Below are positions 51,395 to 58,789 of a DNA stretch of 64,000 bases, one piece after another (positions within the stretch are counted from its first letter, which is position 1; each line of letters starts with the position of its first letter). The translations under genes were made by a program, and so were the position numbers. The stretch covers positions 310,001 through 374,000 of the forward strand of contig JBKGRZ010000004.1 in assembly GCA_046518185.1 (NCBI GenBank). Direction: 5' to 3'. This DNA is from Scandinavium vulneris_A. GTDB lineage: Bacteria > Pseudomonadota > Gammaproteobacteria > Enterobacterales > Enterobacteriaceae. The notes under the pieces were generated by a model. That model saw only the letters and a program-made list of their open reading frames with translations, had not been told where the DNA came from and did not search any database.

Positions 51395-51471
51395 GACCCT
51401 TTAGCTCAGTTGGTTAGAGCGCGCGACTCATAATCGCCCGGTCGCTGGTTCAAGCCCAGCAAGGGCCACCA
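51395..51471 (+). tRNA. Phage tRNA-Met-like, anticodon CAT
   Basis: A cloverleaf ending CCA, with D-arm AGCTCAGTTGGTTAGAGC, anticodon loop CTCATAA and T-arm GCTGGTTCAAGCCCAGC. The acceptor stem has an A/C mismatch at pair 2 (GACCCTT / AAGGGCC) and the last pair of the anticodon stem is open, so function is likely but not certain. CAT could be Met or a lysidine-modified Ile2. Confidence 0.8.
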
Positions 51472-51473
51472 AA

Positions 51474-51547
51474 CCGCCACTAGCTCATCAGGAAGAGCGA
51501 CAACCACGATGTTGTAGTACGAGGTTCGAGGCCCCGGTGGCGGTCCA
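51474..51547 (+). tRNA. tRNA-like gene with a six-base anticodon loop (isotype unclear)
   Basis: The acceptor stem is perfect (CCGCCAC / GTGGCGG, then TCCA), the D-arm is AGCTC...GAGC and the T-arm CGAGGTTCGAGGCCCCG has one mismatch. The anticodon stem ACAAC / GTTGT leaves a six-base loop CACGAT without the invariant U33. It may be a decayed Arg- or His-type tRNA or need unusual folding. Confidence 0.55.
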
Positions 51548-51549
51548 AT

Positions 51550-51625
<76 letters not shown>

Positions 51626-51628
51626 AAT

Positions 51629-51703
<75 letters not shown>

Positions 51704-51712
51704 GTTAAGAGA

Positions 51713-51736
51713 AGCCTCGCCTCGGCGGGTTTTTTA
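51713..51736 (+). terminator. Terminator after the tRNA cluster
   Basis: CCTCGCC-TC-GGCGGG followed by TTTTTT, ten bases after the tRNA-Gly. One G-T pair in the stem. Confidence 0.7.
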
Positions 51737-51857
51737 TTGCCCGCGTTTTACCGAAGCGCATTTTTTGAGCAGTTCGTTGTCAATATTTTTAGCACAACAT
51801 ATCAAACAAAGTTTTGGTAAATGCCGGAGTATTCGTTCCTTTAAAGGGAATTCTTTA

Positions 51858-52373
51858 ATGAAAATATCCAAATTATCAAAACTTTTAGTCATTTGTATTG
51901 CTTTTAGTTCATTAACTGGTCGAGCGTGGGCGGATTGGCAGGTTAAGACCGAGGTTGATGCTTTTGCTGGTCCTGAAACTGTAAAGCTTATTGGATCCTT
52001 TGATGGCGATGCTGGTGTGATGTACGAATGCAAGGCTGATAAATTTGTCGTTCATTATCTGGAAAAAAATACTTTCGCTGACTTTGTTCAGGATGGTGCA
52101 ACCGTGGGCGAAATGGCCATTAAGGTCAATAATGATAATCCGACGATTTTCAAAGATGTTCACCTGTACCGGCACAATCGTAATTTCATCTCAATTCGCT
52201 CATATGAAAAAGAGAAAATTATCGAATCTTTGAGGGCACTGAAGACTGCAAAGATGAGCGTGGTTGCTGGTATACAGATGAAGTCTGGCACCAGACTGTC
52301 GAGACGTGGTGATTTTAGTAATGCCTCTAAAGCGGTGGGCGAGTTTTCGCGAAAGTGCGGTATCACCCTCTGA
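51858..52373 (+). CDS. Secreted protein of unknown function, likely prophage cargo
   Basis: The 171-residue protein has a Sec signal peptide (MKISKLSKLLVICIAFSSLT then GRAWA-DW). The mature part is a small mixed domain with two Cys (MYECKADK and the C-terminal RKCGITL). AAGGGAA precedes the ATG. It is more AT-rich than the flanking phage genes and stands alone between terminators. This fits a lysogenic-conversion (moron) gene. I do not recognise the family. Confidence 0.7.
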   Translation: MKISKLSKLLVICIAFSSLTGRAWADWQVKTEVDAFAGPETVKLIGSFDGDAGVMYECKADKFVVHYLEKNTFADFVQDGATVGEMAIKVNNDNPTIFKDVHLYRHNRNFISIRSYEKEKIIESLRALKTAKMSVVAGIQMKSGTRLSRRGDFSNASKAVGEFSRKCGITL

Positions 52374-52544
52374 GGTTTTCGCCATAACTACAGCTTGATA
52401 ACAAGGCCTGCTTCGATTGATATTTTTAACTTACATCGCTTCGGCGGGGCTTTGCGTTTCTGATAATCTGCCATGCAAGCGCAAAAGTAACAACCAGTAT
52501 TCCACATTGAGCTTATACTCCTCTTAACATCATGAGAGGTGGCT

Positions 52545-52736
52545 ATGAAAGAAGGTTACTACTGGATTCAGTACAACGGCGGGAGGCAGATTGCCTTCTA
52601 CTCCCGTGAAGAGGGCTACGACCTCATTTCAGGGGAAGAAATCATCGGGGTCTGGTATGTCACGCGAGGCCATGACCTTTGTAATAACAGTGAGGTTGAG
52701 GTTCTCAGTGGGCCCATAGAAGAACCGAAGCAATAG
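52545..52736 (+). CDS. Small conserved phage protein
   Basis: The 63-residue protein (MKEGYYWIQYNGGRQIAFYS) has an aromatic-rich beta pattern. GAGGTGG lies just upstream and a terminator follows. Similar short proteins occur in enterobacterial prophage late regions; the function is unknown. Confidence 0.68.
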   Translation: MKEGYYWIQYNGGRQIAFYSREEGYDLISGEEIIGVWYVTRGHDLCNNSEVEVLSGPIEEPKQ

Positions 52737-52765
52737 CCTTCACCCGAAGCACGAACTGATCCCCT

Positions 52766-52790
52766 AGCCTTGCGAAAGCAGGGCTTTTTA
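52766..52790 (+). terminator. Terminator after the 52545 gene
   Basis: AGCCTTGC-GAAA-GCAGGGCT followed by TTTT; one G-T pair in the stem, with a stable GAAA tetraloop. Confidence 0.75.
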
Positions 52791-52885
52791 CTTTCTGTAA
52801 TTCATGCCAGCGCATTTGTTGCGCAGACAGCCGCCAATAGAGACGGCTGAACTAGCGCATCGAACCATACAGTTTTTAAAGAGAT

Positions 52886-53404
52886 CTAACGATTTTGTAG
52901 GAAATGGATGCCTATATAAGATATGTGTAATTCATCCCAATTTAATATGTTTTCTGCAGCGCCAAAGGCTTGTGTAATTGCGTCTGAAATAAGGCTGTAG
53001 GCTGATAAATAAGAAAGAGCTGCTTCAAGTTGCGCAGCATCATTATCAAAAATCGCTAATATGCGCTTACGGGAGGCAGGAAGAAGGTGTCCGGTTTTTG
53101 AGCTTTCTAGTAAAATGGTCAAAATTTCAAATTGCTGTTCATCAACTTCCATACTGATCCCCAGATCGGTTGTACAAATAACATCTGACCTTTGGACTTC
53201 GATTGTTAAATAGTCAGATAAAACTTGCGTATATTTTGGATTGAGTAAAATTGTTCTAGAAAGAGTTCTTGATAGCACGAAAGGTCCATGAATTGAGCAA
53301 TCATATTCTGCAAAATCCCCTTTGGTTTTGGAGTTCACGCGTAATTGTTGCTGACAAACAGGGCATTTGCTCAATAATTCTTCTGATGTCCAATGAGTTT
53401 TCAT
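52886..53404 (-). CDS. Zinc-ribbon-containing hypothetical protein, likely prophage cargo
   Basis: The 172-residue protein starts MKTHWTSEELLSKCPVCQQQ and has CPVC (residues 14-17) with a second pair C-x2-H (YDCSIHGPF), which could bind zinc. The remainder looks helical (EQQFEILTILLESSKTGHLLPASRKRIL). It is AT-rich and transcribed against all late genes around it, the usual mark of a moron or defence gene. No family is recognised. Confidence 0.65.
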   Translation of the reverse strand: MKTHWTSEELLSKCPVCQQQLRVNSKTKGDFAEYDCSIHGPFVLSRTLSRTILLNPKYTQVLSDYLTIEVQRSDVICTTDLGISMEVDEQQFEILTILLESSKTGHLLPASRKRILAIFDNDAAQLEAALSYLSAYSLISDAITQAFGAAENILNWDELHISYIGIHFLQNR

Positions 53405-53693
53405 GTCATTCTCTAAATCATGATTTAAGTAACGAAGGTTGAGGTTAAATCATACAAATATGTCAGTGTGTATAAACTAATTGAAAAATATTCATACAAA
53501 ACTGAATGTAAATTTACACCCTGTTTATCGCTCCATACTCCATGCATTTCAACAACGATGTCCTTTATGAGAAGCCATAAGCTTGTCATCGAGAAATTAC
53601 ATTACCGATTAATATCCCGGGCAATGGGTATTTATTGGTGACCTCTAACGCCAAAAAAGAACAATCTGGTATGCCGATTTAGTTCAGAATTGC
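53405..53693. other. AT-rich gene-free stretch
   Basis: These 289 bases are AT-rich, with no convincing ORF. They should include the promoter of the leftward zinc-ribbon gene. Confidence 0.5.
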
Positions 53694-53771
53694 CCTGTGC
53701 TCATCGTCAAATTGGCATGACATCCGGCGTTTCCCTCCGGAGTTGCGGGTTCGAGTCCTGCTGGGTACAGG
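53694..53771 (+). pseudogene. Degenerate tRNA-like sequence
   Basis: CCTGTGC and GTACAGG pair as a seven-base acceptor stem, and GCGGGTTCGAGTCCTGC is a perfect T-arm. The anticodon stem TCCGG / CCGGA closes a nine-base loop CGTTTCCCT, and the D-arm is weak. Upstream, GCCGATTTAGTTCAG at about 53674-53688 looks like the 5' part of another tRNA. This is probably a decayed tRNA array. Confidence 0.5.
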
Positions 53772-53801
53772 GATAATCATAAAAAAGTTTTTTCCGTTTT
53801 T

Positions 53802-53826
53802 CCCCCAGTTCGCGCTGGGGCTTTTT
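53802..53826 (+). terminator. Rho-independent terminator before the second tRNA-Met
   Basis: CCCCAG-TTCGCG-CTGGGG followed by CTTTTT, directly abutting the tRNA gene. Confidence 0.85.
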
Positions 53827-53902
53827 GGCCCTTTAGCTCAGTGGTAAGAGCGTGCGACTCATAATCGTCAGGTCGCTGGTTCGAATCCAGCAAGGGCCAC
53901 CA
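53827..53902 (+). tRNA. Phage tRNA-Met-like, anticodon CAT (second copy)
   Basis: The acceptor stem is perfect (GGCCCTT / AAGGGCC) with CCA. The anticodon loop is CTCATAA and the T-arm GCTGGTTCGAATCCAGC is perfect. The D-loop is shorter than in the copy at 51395, and the two genes share nearly all other bases. It is better paired than the first copy. Confidence 0.85.
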
Positions 53903-54035
53903 TCATAAGTATTGATACCAAACTTATGCCTTATTCTCTTGGTGTTGGGGTTATGACGGCCAACAACACTGTCGCCAATTGATCCATAGAGTTTTCATGC
54001 CTACAACAGTGGGCTGTTTTATTTCGGAGTATTTT

Positions 54036-54371
54036 ATGCCACACAGGTCACCATTTCTTATCTGGCTGGCGGCCTGGTTATCGCGCCACGCCGAGCAAGT
54101 CACAATCTCGCTGATCATCCTTACAGCGGAAACGGGGCGCGTATTCTATCGCGGAGGCACATTCCGGCGGGTCGTAGGTGAGACGATATTCTGCCTGCTG
54201 GTGGCCCACTGCCTGTACCGACACATTCCCGATATTCCGCCAGTTCTCGGCGTGAAAATCACATCAACTGACGTAGCTGTCACTGTTGGCCTGCTGGGCA
54301 TGCACGGCATAAAACGCCTGTTTGCATTCGCTATTAAACGGCAGACCGGCGAGAGCGTAAGCGTCGACTAA
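54036..54371 (+). CDS. Putative phage holin
   Basis: The 111-residue protein (MPHRSPFLIWLAAWLSRHAE) has about three hydrophobic segments (VTISLIILTA; VVGETIFCLLVAHCLY; VAVTVGLLGMHGI) and a positively charged C-terminus (RLFAFAIKRQTG). It lies at the start of the late region, so a holin timing lysis is the best call. GGAG precedes the ATG at 54036; the longer frame from 53979 is unlikely. Confidence 0.7.
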   Translation: MPHRSPFLIWLAAWLSRHAEQVTISLIILTAETGRVFYRGGTFRRVVGETIFCLLVAHCLYRHIPDIPPVLGVKITSTDVAVTVGLLGMHGIKRLFAFAIKRQTGESVSVD

Positions 54372-54388
54372 ACCCGAAAGGAAAAAAC

Positions 54389-54589
54389 ATGAAAAAAATC
54401 GCACTCGCATTGACTGGCGTGGCATTTGCCTGCGCACTCTCCGCATGCTCCGGATACCGCTCGGTTGAAAGACCAGACGGCACGAAAAAAACAACTGTGA
54501 CCATTGCCCCGGGTACAACTATCACCGGCGCGAATGGCGGCTGCATTGATTCCCGCGGTGGCACCTGCCAGCAGCAACCTGCGCAGTAA
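54389..54589 (+). CDS. Small lipoprotein
   Basis: The 66-residue protein has a type II signal peptide with lipobox LSAC (MKKIALALTGVAFACALSAC). The mature part is Thr/Gly-rich (TTVTIAPGTTITGANGG) with two further Cys. It starts 17 bases after the holin, so it may be a lysis accessory or spanin-like protein, but it is not clearly Rz1 (few prolines). Confidence 0.75.
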   Translation: MKKIALALTGVAFACALSACSGYRSVERPDGTKKTTVTIAPGTTITGANGGCIDSRGGTCQQQPAQ

Positions 54590-54706
54590 TCATTACAGAG
54601 CGTCAGAAAATGGCGCTCGATAATGATTGCTCATTAACAAAGCCGCCGACAGTTACTCACCGCGCACCCAGCGCACGACTGCCGGCGGTTTTAATTTTGG
54701 TGGCAT

Positions 54707-55375
54707 ATGAGCGAAAAACTGAAAATCGTTTATAGACCGCACAAGGAGCTGGTGCCGTACGCGCGTAATGCAATGGAGCATAGCGAGGCGCAGATAAACC
54801 AAATCGCCGAGAGTATCGGGGAGTTCGGCTGGACGAACCCGATTCTGATCGACGAAGCGGGGGAGATTATTGCAGGCCACGGACGCGTGCTGGCTGCAGA
54901 GCAGATGGGCTATGACCCGGTGCCGACTGTCACTCTTGCAGGTCTCACAGCAGAACAGAAACGTGCGTACAGGCTGGCTGATAACCAGCTTCCGCGCAAT
55001 GGTGGCTGGAACGATAAGTTGCTCGGTGCAGAAATTACGGAATTGCAGGATCTCGATTTCGATATAGGCGTTATCGGTTTCTCTGATCTGGAGATCGGTA
55101 ATTTTCTCGGCGTTGAGCCGGATAACCCTGCCGATCACTGGGAGGGGATGCCTGATTTTAATCAGGAAGATAAAAATGGCTTTCACCGAATGGTTGTTCA
55201 TTTTGAGACTGAAGCCGATGTTCAAAACTTTGCCACGCTGGTCGGGCAGAAAATCACGGAGAAAACCAAGTTTATCTGGTATCCGGAACATCAGCGCGAT
55301 CAGGTAGCAGATAAGGCGTATATCAGCGATGAATCCACAATTCCCACTCTACATAGTCAGCAAGGGCCGCGCTGA
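54707..55375 (+). CDS. ParB-like nuclease-domain protein
   Basis: The 222-residue protein has an N-terminal ParB/Srx domain: KELVPYARNAMEHSEAQINQIAESI, WTNPILIDEAGEIIAGHGRVLAAEQMG and LTAEQKRAYRLADNQLP. Phage members of this family often accompany DNA-modifying enzymes. The C-terminal half (FHRMVVHFETEADVQNFATLVGQKI) is a separate small domain. The next gene starts inside its last codons. Confidence 0.88.
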   Translation: MSEKLKIVYRPHKELVPYARNAMEHSEAQINQIAESIGEFGWTNPILIDEAGEIIAGHGRVLAAEQMGYDPVPTVTLAGLTAEQKRAYRLADNQLPRNGGWNDKLLGAEITELQDLDFDIGVIGFSDLEIGNFLGVEPDNPADHWEGMPDFNQEDKNGFHRMVVHFETEADVQNFATLVGQKITEKTKFIWYPEHQRDQVADKAYISDESTIPTLHSQQGPR

Positions 55376-56201
55376 TTCGCGATTAACGTCGCGTTCACTC
55401 GAATTTATGCAGGTTCCCTATTTTATCGTGGTGGAAGAGCAGGAATACGCTGCATACGCCGCCGTGATCGATAAGAAAAAAATACTGGTACTCGATAAGC
55501 AGTATCAGCGGGAGTATGACACCTTCGACAAACTCGGCATGACGAAAAGTACCGGGCCGGGGCCTGCACGTAATTTTGTATGGGATCACTCAATGGCGAA
55601 TGGGTTCGCCTGGCATTGGGTAATGGACGACAACATTCGTGATTTTTACCGTCTCCACAATAACCGGAAAATACGAGTGGCCGACGGCACAATCTTCCGC
55701 TGCATGGAGGATTTCGTGTTGCGCTATGAAAATGTCGGGATGGCGGGGCCGAACTATTTCATGTTTGCCCCGAGGCGAGACAAAGTACGCCCCTTTTCGA
55801 CCAACACCCGGATCTACTCCTGTAACTTCATCCGCAACGATTTGCCCTGGCGCTGGCGCGGCCGCTACAACGAAGACACGGATTTGTCACTGCGTATGCT
55901 CAAGGCAGGGTGGTGCACAATCCAGTTCAATGCGTTCCTGCAGCAGAAGTTATGGACACAGCAGGTGAAGGGTGGGAACACCGCAGAGTTCTACGCAAAA
56001 GAGGGAACGTATAACAAATCCCGGATGCTGGTGGATATGCACCCGGACATTGCCCGGCTGGCGTATAAATTCCAGCGTGTGCATCACGTCGTAAATTATG
56101 CCGTGTTCAGGCACATGCGCATAAAGCTTCACGAGGGTATAAAAATTCCGACAGGAGCAAACAATTACGGGATGGTACTTGGCGACAAACCAACGAGGTG
56201 A
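55329..56201 (+). CDS. TET-associated-type glycosyltransferase (TAGT-like)
   Basis: The 290-residue protein matches the phage GT-A glycosyltransferases first noticed beside TET/JBP DNA oxygenases: N-terminal PLYIVSKGRADSRLT, the DxD-type metal site WVMDDN (Asp100-Asp101-Asn102), PNYFMFAPR and GRYNEDTDLSLRMLK (Glu182, Asp183, Asp185). Such enzymes are thought to add sugar to modified bases in phage DNA. No TET/JBP gene is visible here, so its acceptor is unknown. It overlaps the ParB-like gene by 47 bases, with no own Shine-Dalgarno, suggesting coupling. Confidence 0.78.
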   Translation: MNPQFPLYIVSKGRADSRLTSRSLEFMQVPYFIVVEEQEYAAYAAVIDKKKILVLDKQYQREYDTFDKLGMTKSTGPGPARNFVWDHSMANGFAWHWVMDDNIRDFYRLHNNRKIRVADGTIFRCMEDFVLRYENVGMAGPNYFMFAPRRDKVRPFSTNTRIYSCNFIRNDLPWRWRGRYNEDTDLSLRMLKAGWCTIQFNAFLQQKLWTQQVKGGNTAEFYAKEGTYNKSRMLVDMHPDIARLAYKFQRVHHVVNYAVFRHMRIKLHEGIKIPTGANNYGMVLGDKPTR

Positions 56202-56203
56202 TT

Positions 56204-56455
56204 ATGTTCAACCCGGAGCAGGTGCAGGCACTTGCCGCCCGCCGGTTGACGGAACAACAAATAGCGGATGTGCTCGAGTTTGATTTGCAGGAGCTGAAAA
56301 AGGATCGGCAGCAGCTGATGAAATTCAGGGAGTCTATACGCAAGGGAATTTCCAGAGGTGAGGCTGAATTAAAAGCCGCGCTTTACAAACGTGCCAAAGA
56401 AGGAAGTGCGTTTGCGTATGAATCTTTAAAGCGCAGAGATCAGGACAGTAACTGA
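56204..56455 (+). CDS. Small helix-turn-helix-like phage protein
   Basis: The 83-residue protein (MFNPEQVQALAARRLTEQQI then ADVLEFDLQELKKDR) has an HTH-like start and a charged helical rest. It lies directly before terminase, where small packaging-associated or regulatory proteins occur. GAGGTG precedes the ATG at 56204. Its stop overlaps the next start by one base. Confidence 0.7.
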   Translation: MFNPEQVQALAARRLTEQQIADVLEFDLQELKKDRQQLMKFRESIRKGISRGEAELKAALYKRAKEGSAFAYESLKRRDQDSN

Positions 56456-57504
56456 TGAGTAAATTGGATGAGAGTGGCCTGAAGCGTGATTACTGTGCCG
56501 GGTTGCTCTCTCTGCGTGAGATTGCGGGGAAGTTCGGCATAGCAGAAAGCACGCTGCGATATCTGGCAAAAAAAAACGGTTGGGTTCGCGCAAACAAAAT
56601 TGCGCAAAAAAATTCTGCGCAGAAAAACAAAAAATCCCCAGTACCCCGCATCAATAAAGACGCTGCCACTGCGCAAAAAGTTGCGCAGGCAGATCCGCAA
56701 AGATCCGCTTATCTGAGTTTGAGCGAACAGGAAAGAGAATATGTCTCGCATTTTCTGGATAGTCGCAACAAATACGAAGCATATAGGAATGCGGGCTACA
56801 CGGGAGGCGAACGAAATGCCCGGATGTTGTACCGAAAACCAGCTATTGCCAGAGCAATCAATGAGGCGTTAGCGGTGCTGTGTAGGCAACTGGAACTACG
56901 CGCAGAAGACGTGCTGCGCCAGTGGGAAGAAATAGTGCAGGCTGACCCGGGTGAAATATCGCAGCACCGAAGAGTGAACTGCCGATACTGCTGGGGATTA
57001 GGGCATCGTTATCAGTGGCGGGATGAGGATGAGCTGGAAGCAGCTGAAGCAAGAGCATCGCAGAACGGTGACCCACCGCCCGATAATTCAGGCGGCTTTG
57101 GTTTCATTGGCAACGATGATCCTAATCAGGATTGTCCACGATGCTGCGGTGAGGGTATCGCCGATGTTTTCATTACTGACTCACGTGATCTGTCACCTCA
57201 GGGGCGGCAATTATTCGCCGGCGTGAAGCAGACGAAATTTGGTATTGAGGTGCTCACCCAGGATAAAGACTCAGCCCGAAAAAATCTGATGCAGTTTTAT
57301 AACCTGGCTGGTTCAGAGACTGAGCGAGAAAAAAATATTCTCGAACTAGAATATTTGCGCATTCGCAACGAACAGGCGCGGCTCGAGCTGGAGAAATTGA
57401 AAAATCCGGAAGATGAAGACGACCCGACACCTGTAGTTGTGTCTATCAACGTAGTGGATGCGAGAAAGAGGGCTGACGATGCCGACGATAGCGCCGAATC
57501 TTAA
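56455..57504 (+). CDS. Terminase small subunit with zinc-knuckle insertion
   Basis: The 349-residue protein has an N-terminal HTH (LREIAGKFGIAESTLRYLAKKNGW), a terminase-2-type domain (YVSHFLDSRNKYEAYRNAGYTGGERNARMLYRKPAIARAINEAL), and two DnaJ-like CxxC knuckles (CRYCWGLGH and CPRCCGEGI) about 55 residues apart. A coiled C-terminus (ELEYLRIRNEQARLELEKL) follows. It would recognise the phage pac/cos site. It is longer than typical small subunits because of the zinc region and the N-terminal extension. Confidence 0.85.
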   Translation: MSKLDESGLKRDYCAGLLSLREIAGKFGIAESTLRYLAKKNGWVRANKIAQKNSAQKNKKSPVPRINKDAATAQKVAQADPQRSAYLSLSEQEREYVSHFLDSRNKYEAYRNAGYTGGERNARMLYRKPAIARAINEALAVLCRQLELRAEDVLRQWEEIVQADPGEISQHRRVNCRYCWGLGHRYQWRDEDELEAAEARASQNGDPPPDNSGGFGFIGNDDPNQDCPRCCGEGIADVFITDSRDLSPQGRQLFAGVKQTKFGIEVLTQDKDSARKNLMQFYNLAGSETEREKNILELEYLRIRNEQARLELEKLKNPEDEDDPTPVVVSINVVDARKRADDADDSAES

Positions 57505-58789
57505 TATTCCTCAGGCGCGATTCTTGGCACTTCCGTATAAGTTCAAAGCGTATGTGGCAGGATTCGGGAGCGGGAAAACGTGGGTAGGCTGCGGTGGCAT
57601 CTGTAAGAATTTTTGGGAGTTTCCGAAAATTAATCAGGGCTATTTCGCTCCTACCTATCCGCAGATCCGCGATATTTTTTACCCTACAGTTGAGGAAGTA
57701 GCTTTTGACTGGGGGCTGAAAGTAAAAATAAACACCAGCAACAAAGAGGTGCATTTTTACTCTGGTCGTCAGTACCGTGGAACGACAATTTGTCGATCGA
57801 TGGAAATTCCCGATTCAATCGTCGGCTTTAAAATCGGCAATGCGCTGGTGGATGAGCTGGACGTGATGAAAAAGGAGAAGGCGAAACAGGCCTGGCGAAA
57901 AATTATCGCGCGTATGCGTTACAAGGTTGCCGGGCTGCGTAACGGCATCGATGTGACAACCACGCCAGAGGGCTATAAGTTCGTTTATCAGCAGTTCGTT
58001 AAAGCTGTGCGCGACGACCCAAAGCTGAAAAAACTTTATGGCTTGGTACAGGCATCCACGTTCGACAACGAAGCGAACCTCCCGGACGACTATATTGATT
58101 CGCTGCTGGCTTCCTACCCGCCAGAGCTGATTAAAGCATATCTGAACGGTCAGTTTACCAACCTGGCCAGCGGAACGATTTACCACGCGTTTGACCGCAA
58201 GCTGAACCACTGTAACGAAGAAGCCCGGCCCGGTGAGCAGCTATTCATCGGGATGGATTTCAACGTCGGGAAAATGTCGGCCATCGTTCATGTCAGTCGC
58301 CTTGGTCTGCCGTGCGCAGTCGGCGAGTTGGTTAAGGGCCAGGACACCCCCGACATGATCCGCATGATTAAGGAGCGTTTCTGGCTGTATGCCGACGGGC
58401 AATACAAACCCACGCGCGATATCTACATCTATCCGGATGCCAGCGGCGACAGCCGTAAATCGGTGAATGCCACACAGACCGATATTCAGTTGCTACGGCA
58501 GGCCGGTTTCAATGTGCAGGTGAACGCCTCTAACCCGCCTGTAAAGGACCGCATCAACTCGATGAATGCCATGTTCTGTAATGCGATGGGCGTGCGCCGG
58601 TACAAGGTGAACACACTGCTTTGCCCGGTCTACACGGAAAGCCTCGAGCAGCAGGTGTGGGACGACAACGGCGAACCCGATAAAGATGGCGTAACGGACC
58701 ACACAAACGACGCCGGTGGCTATTTCATCGTGAAGCAATTCCCGATCGAAAAGCCGCGTATCGGGGTGAAAAAAATTCAGGGGATATAA
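57479..58789 (+). CDS. Terminase large subunit
   Basis: The DNA packaging motor and nuclease, 436 residues. Walker A is GFGSGKT (Lys33), Walker B NALVDELD (Asp125-Glu126). The RNase H-like nuclease acids are in FIGMDFNVG (Asp260), IYIYPDASGD (Asp320) and DHTNDAGGYF near the C-terminus. The ATG at 57479 overlaps the small subunit by 26 bases with AGAGGG upstream. The fold is of the T4/P22-like terminase_6 type. Confidence 0.94.
   Translation: MPTIAPNLNIPQARFLALPYKFKAYVAGFGSGKTWVGCGGICKNFWEFPKINQGYFAPTYPQIRDIFYPTVEEVAFDWGLKVKINTSNKEVHFYSGRQYRGTTICRSMEIPDSIVGFKIGNALVDELDVMKKEKAKQAWRKIIARMRYKVAGLRNGIDVTTTPEGYKFVYQQFVKAVRDDPKLKKLYGLVQASTFDNEANLPDDYIDSLLASYPPELIKAYLNGQFTNLASGTIYHAFDRKLNHCNEEARPGEQLFIGMDFNVGKMSAIVHVSRLGLPCAVGELVKGQDTPDMIRMIKERFWLYADGQYKPTRDIYIYPDASGDSRKSVNATQTDIQLLRQAGFNVQVNASNPPVKDRINSMNAMFCNAMGVRRYKVNTLLCPVYTESLEQQVWDDNGEPDKDGVTDHTNDAGGYFIVKQFPIEKPRIGVKKIQGI

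Noticed and set aside
53979..54035. Extended start for the holin-like gene
   Set aside because: The ATG at 54036 has GGAG at good spacing and the extension is not hydrophobic in a signal-like way.
54281..54577. Minus-strand open frames opposite holin and lipoprotein as an overlapping spanin gene
   Set aside because: They run against the late transcription direction and show no signal peptide or spanin features.
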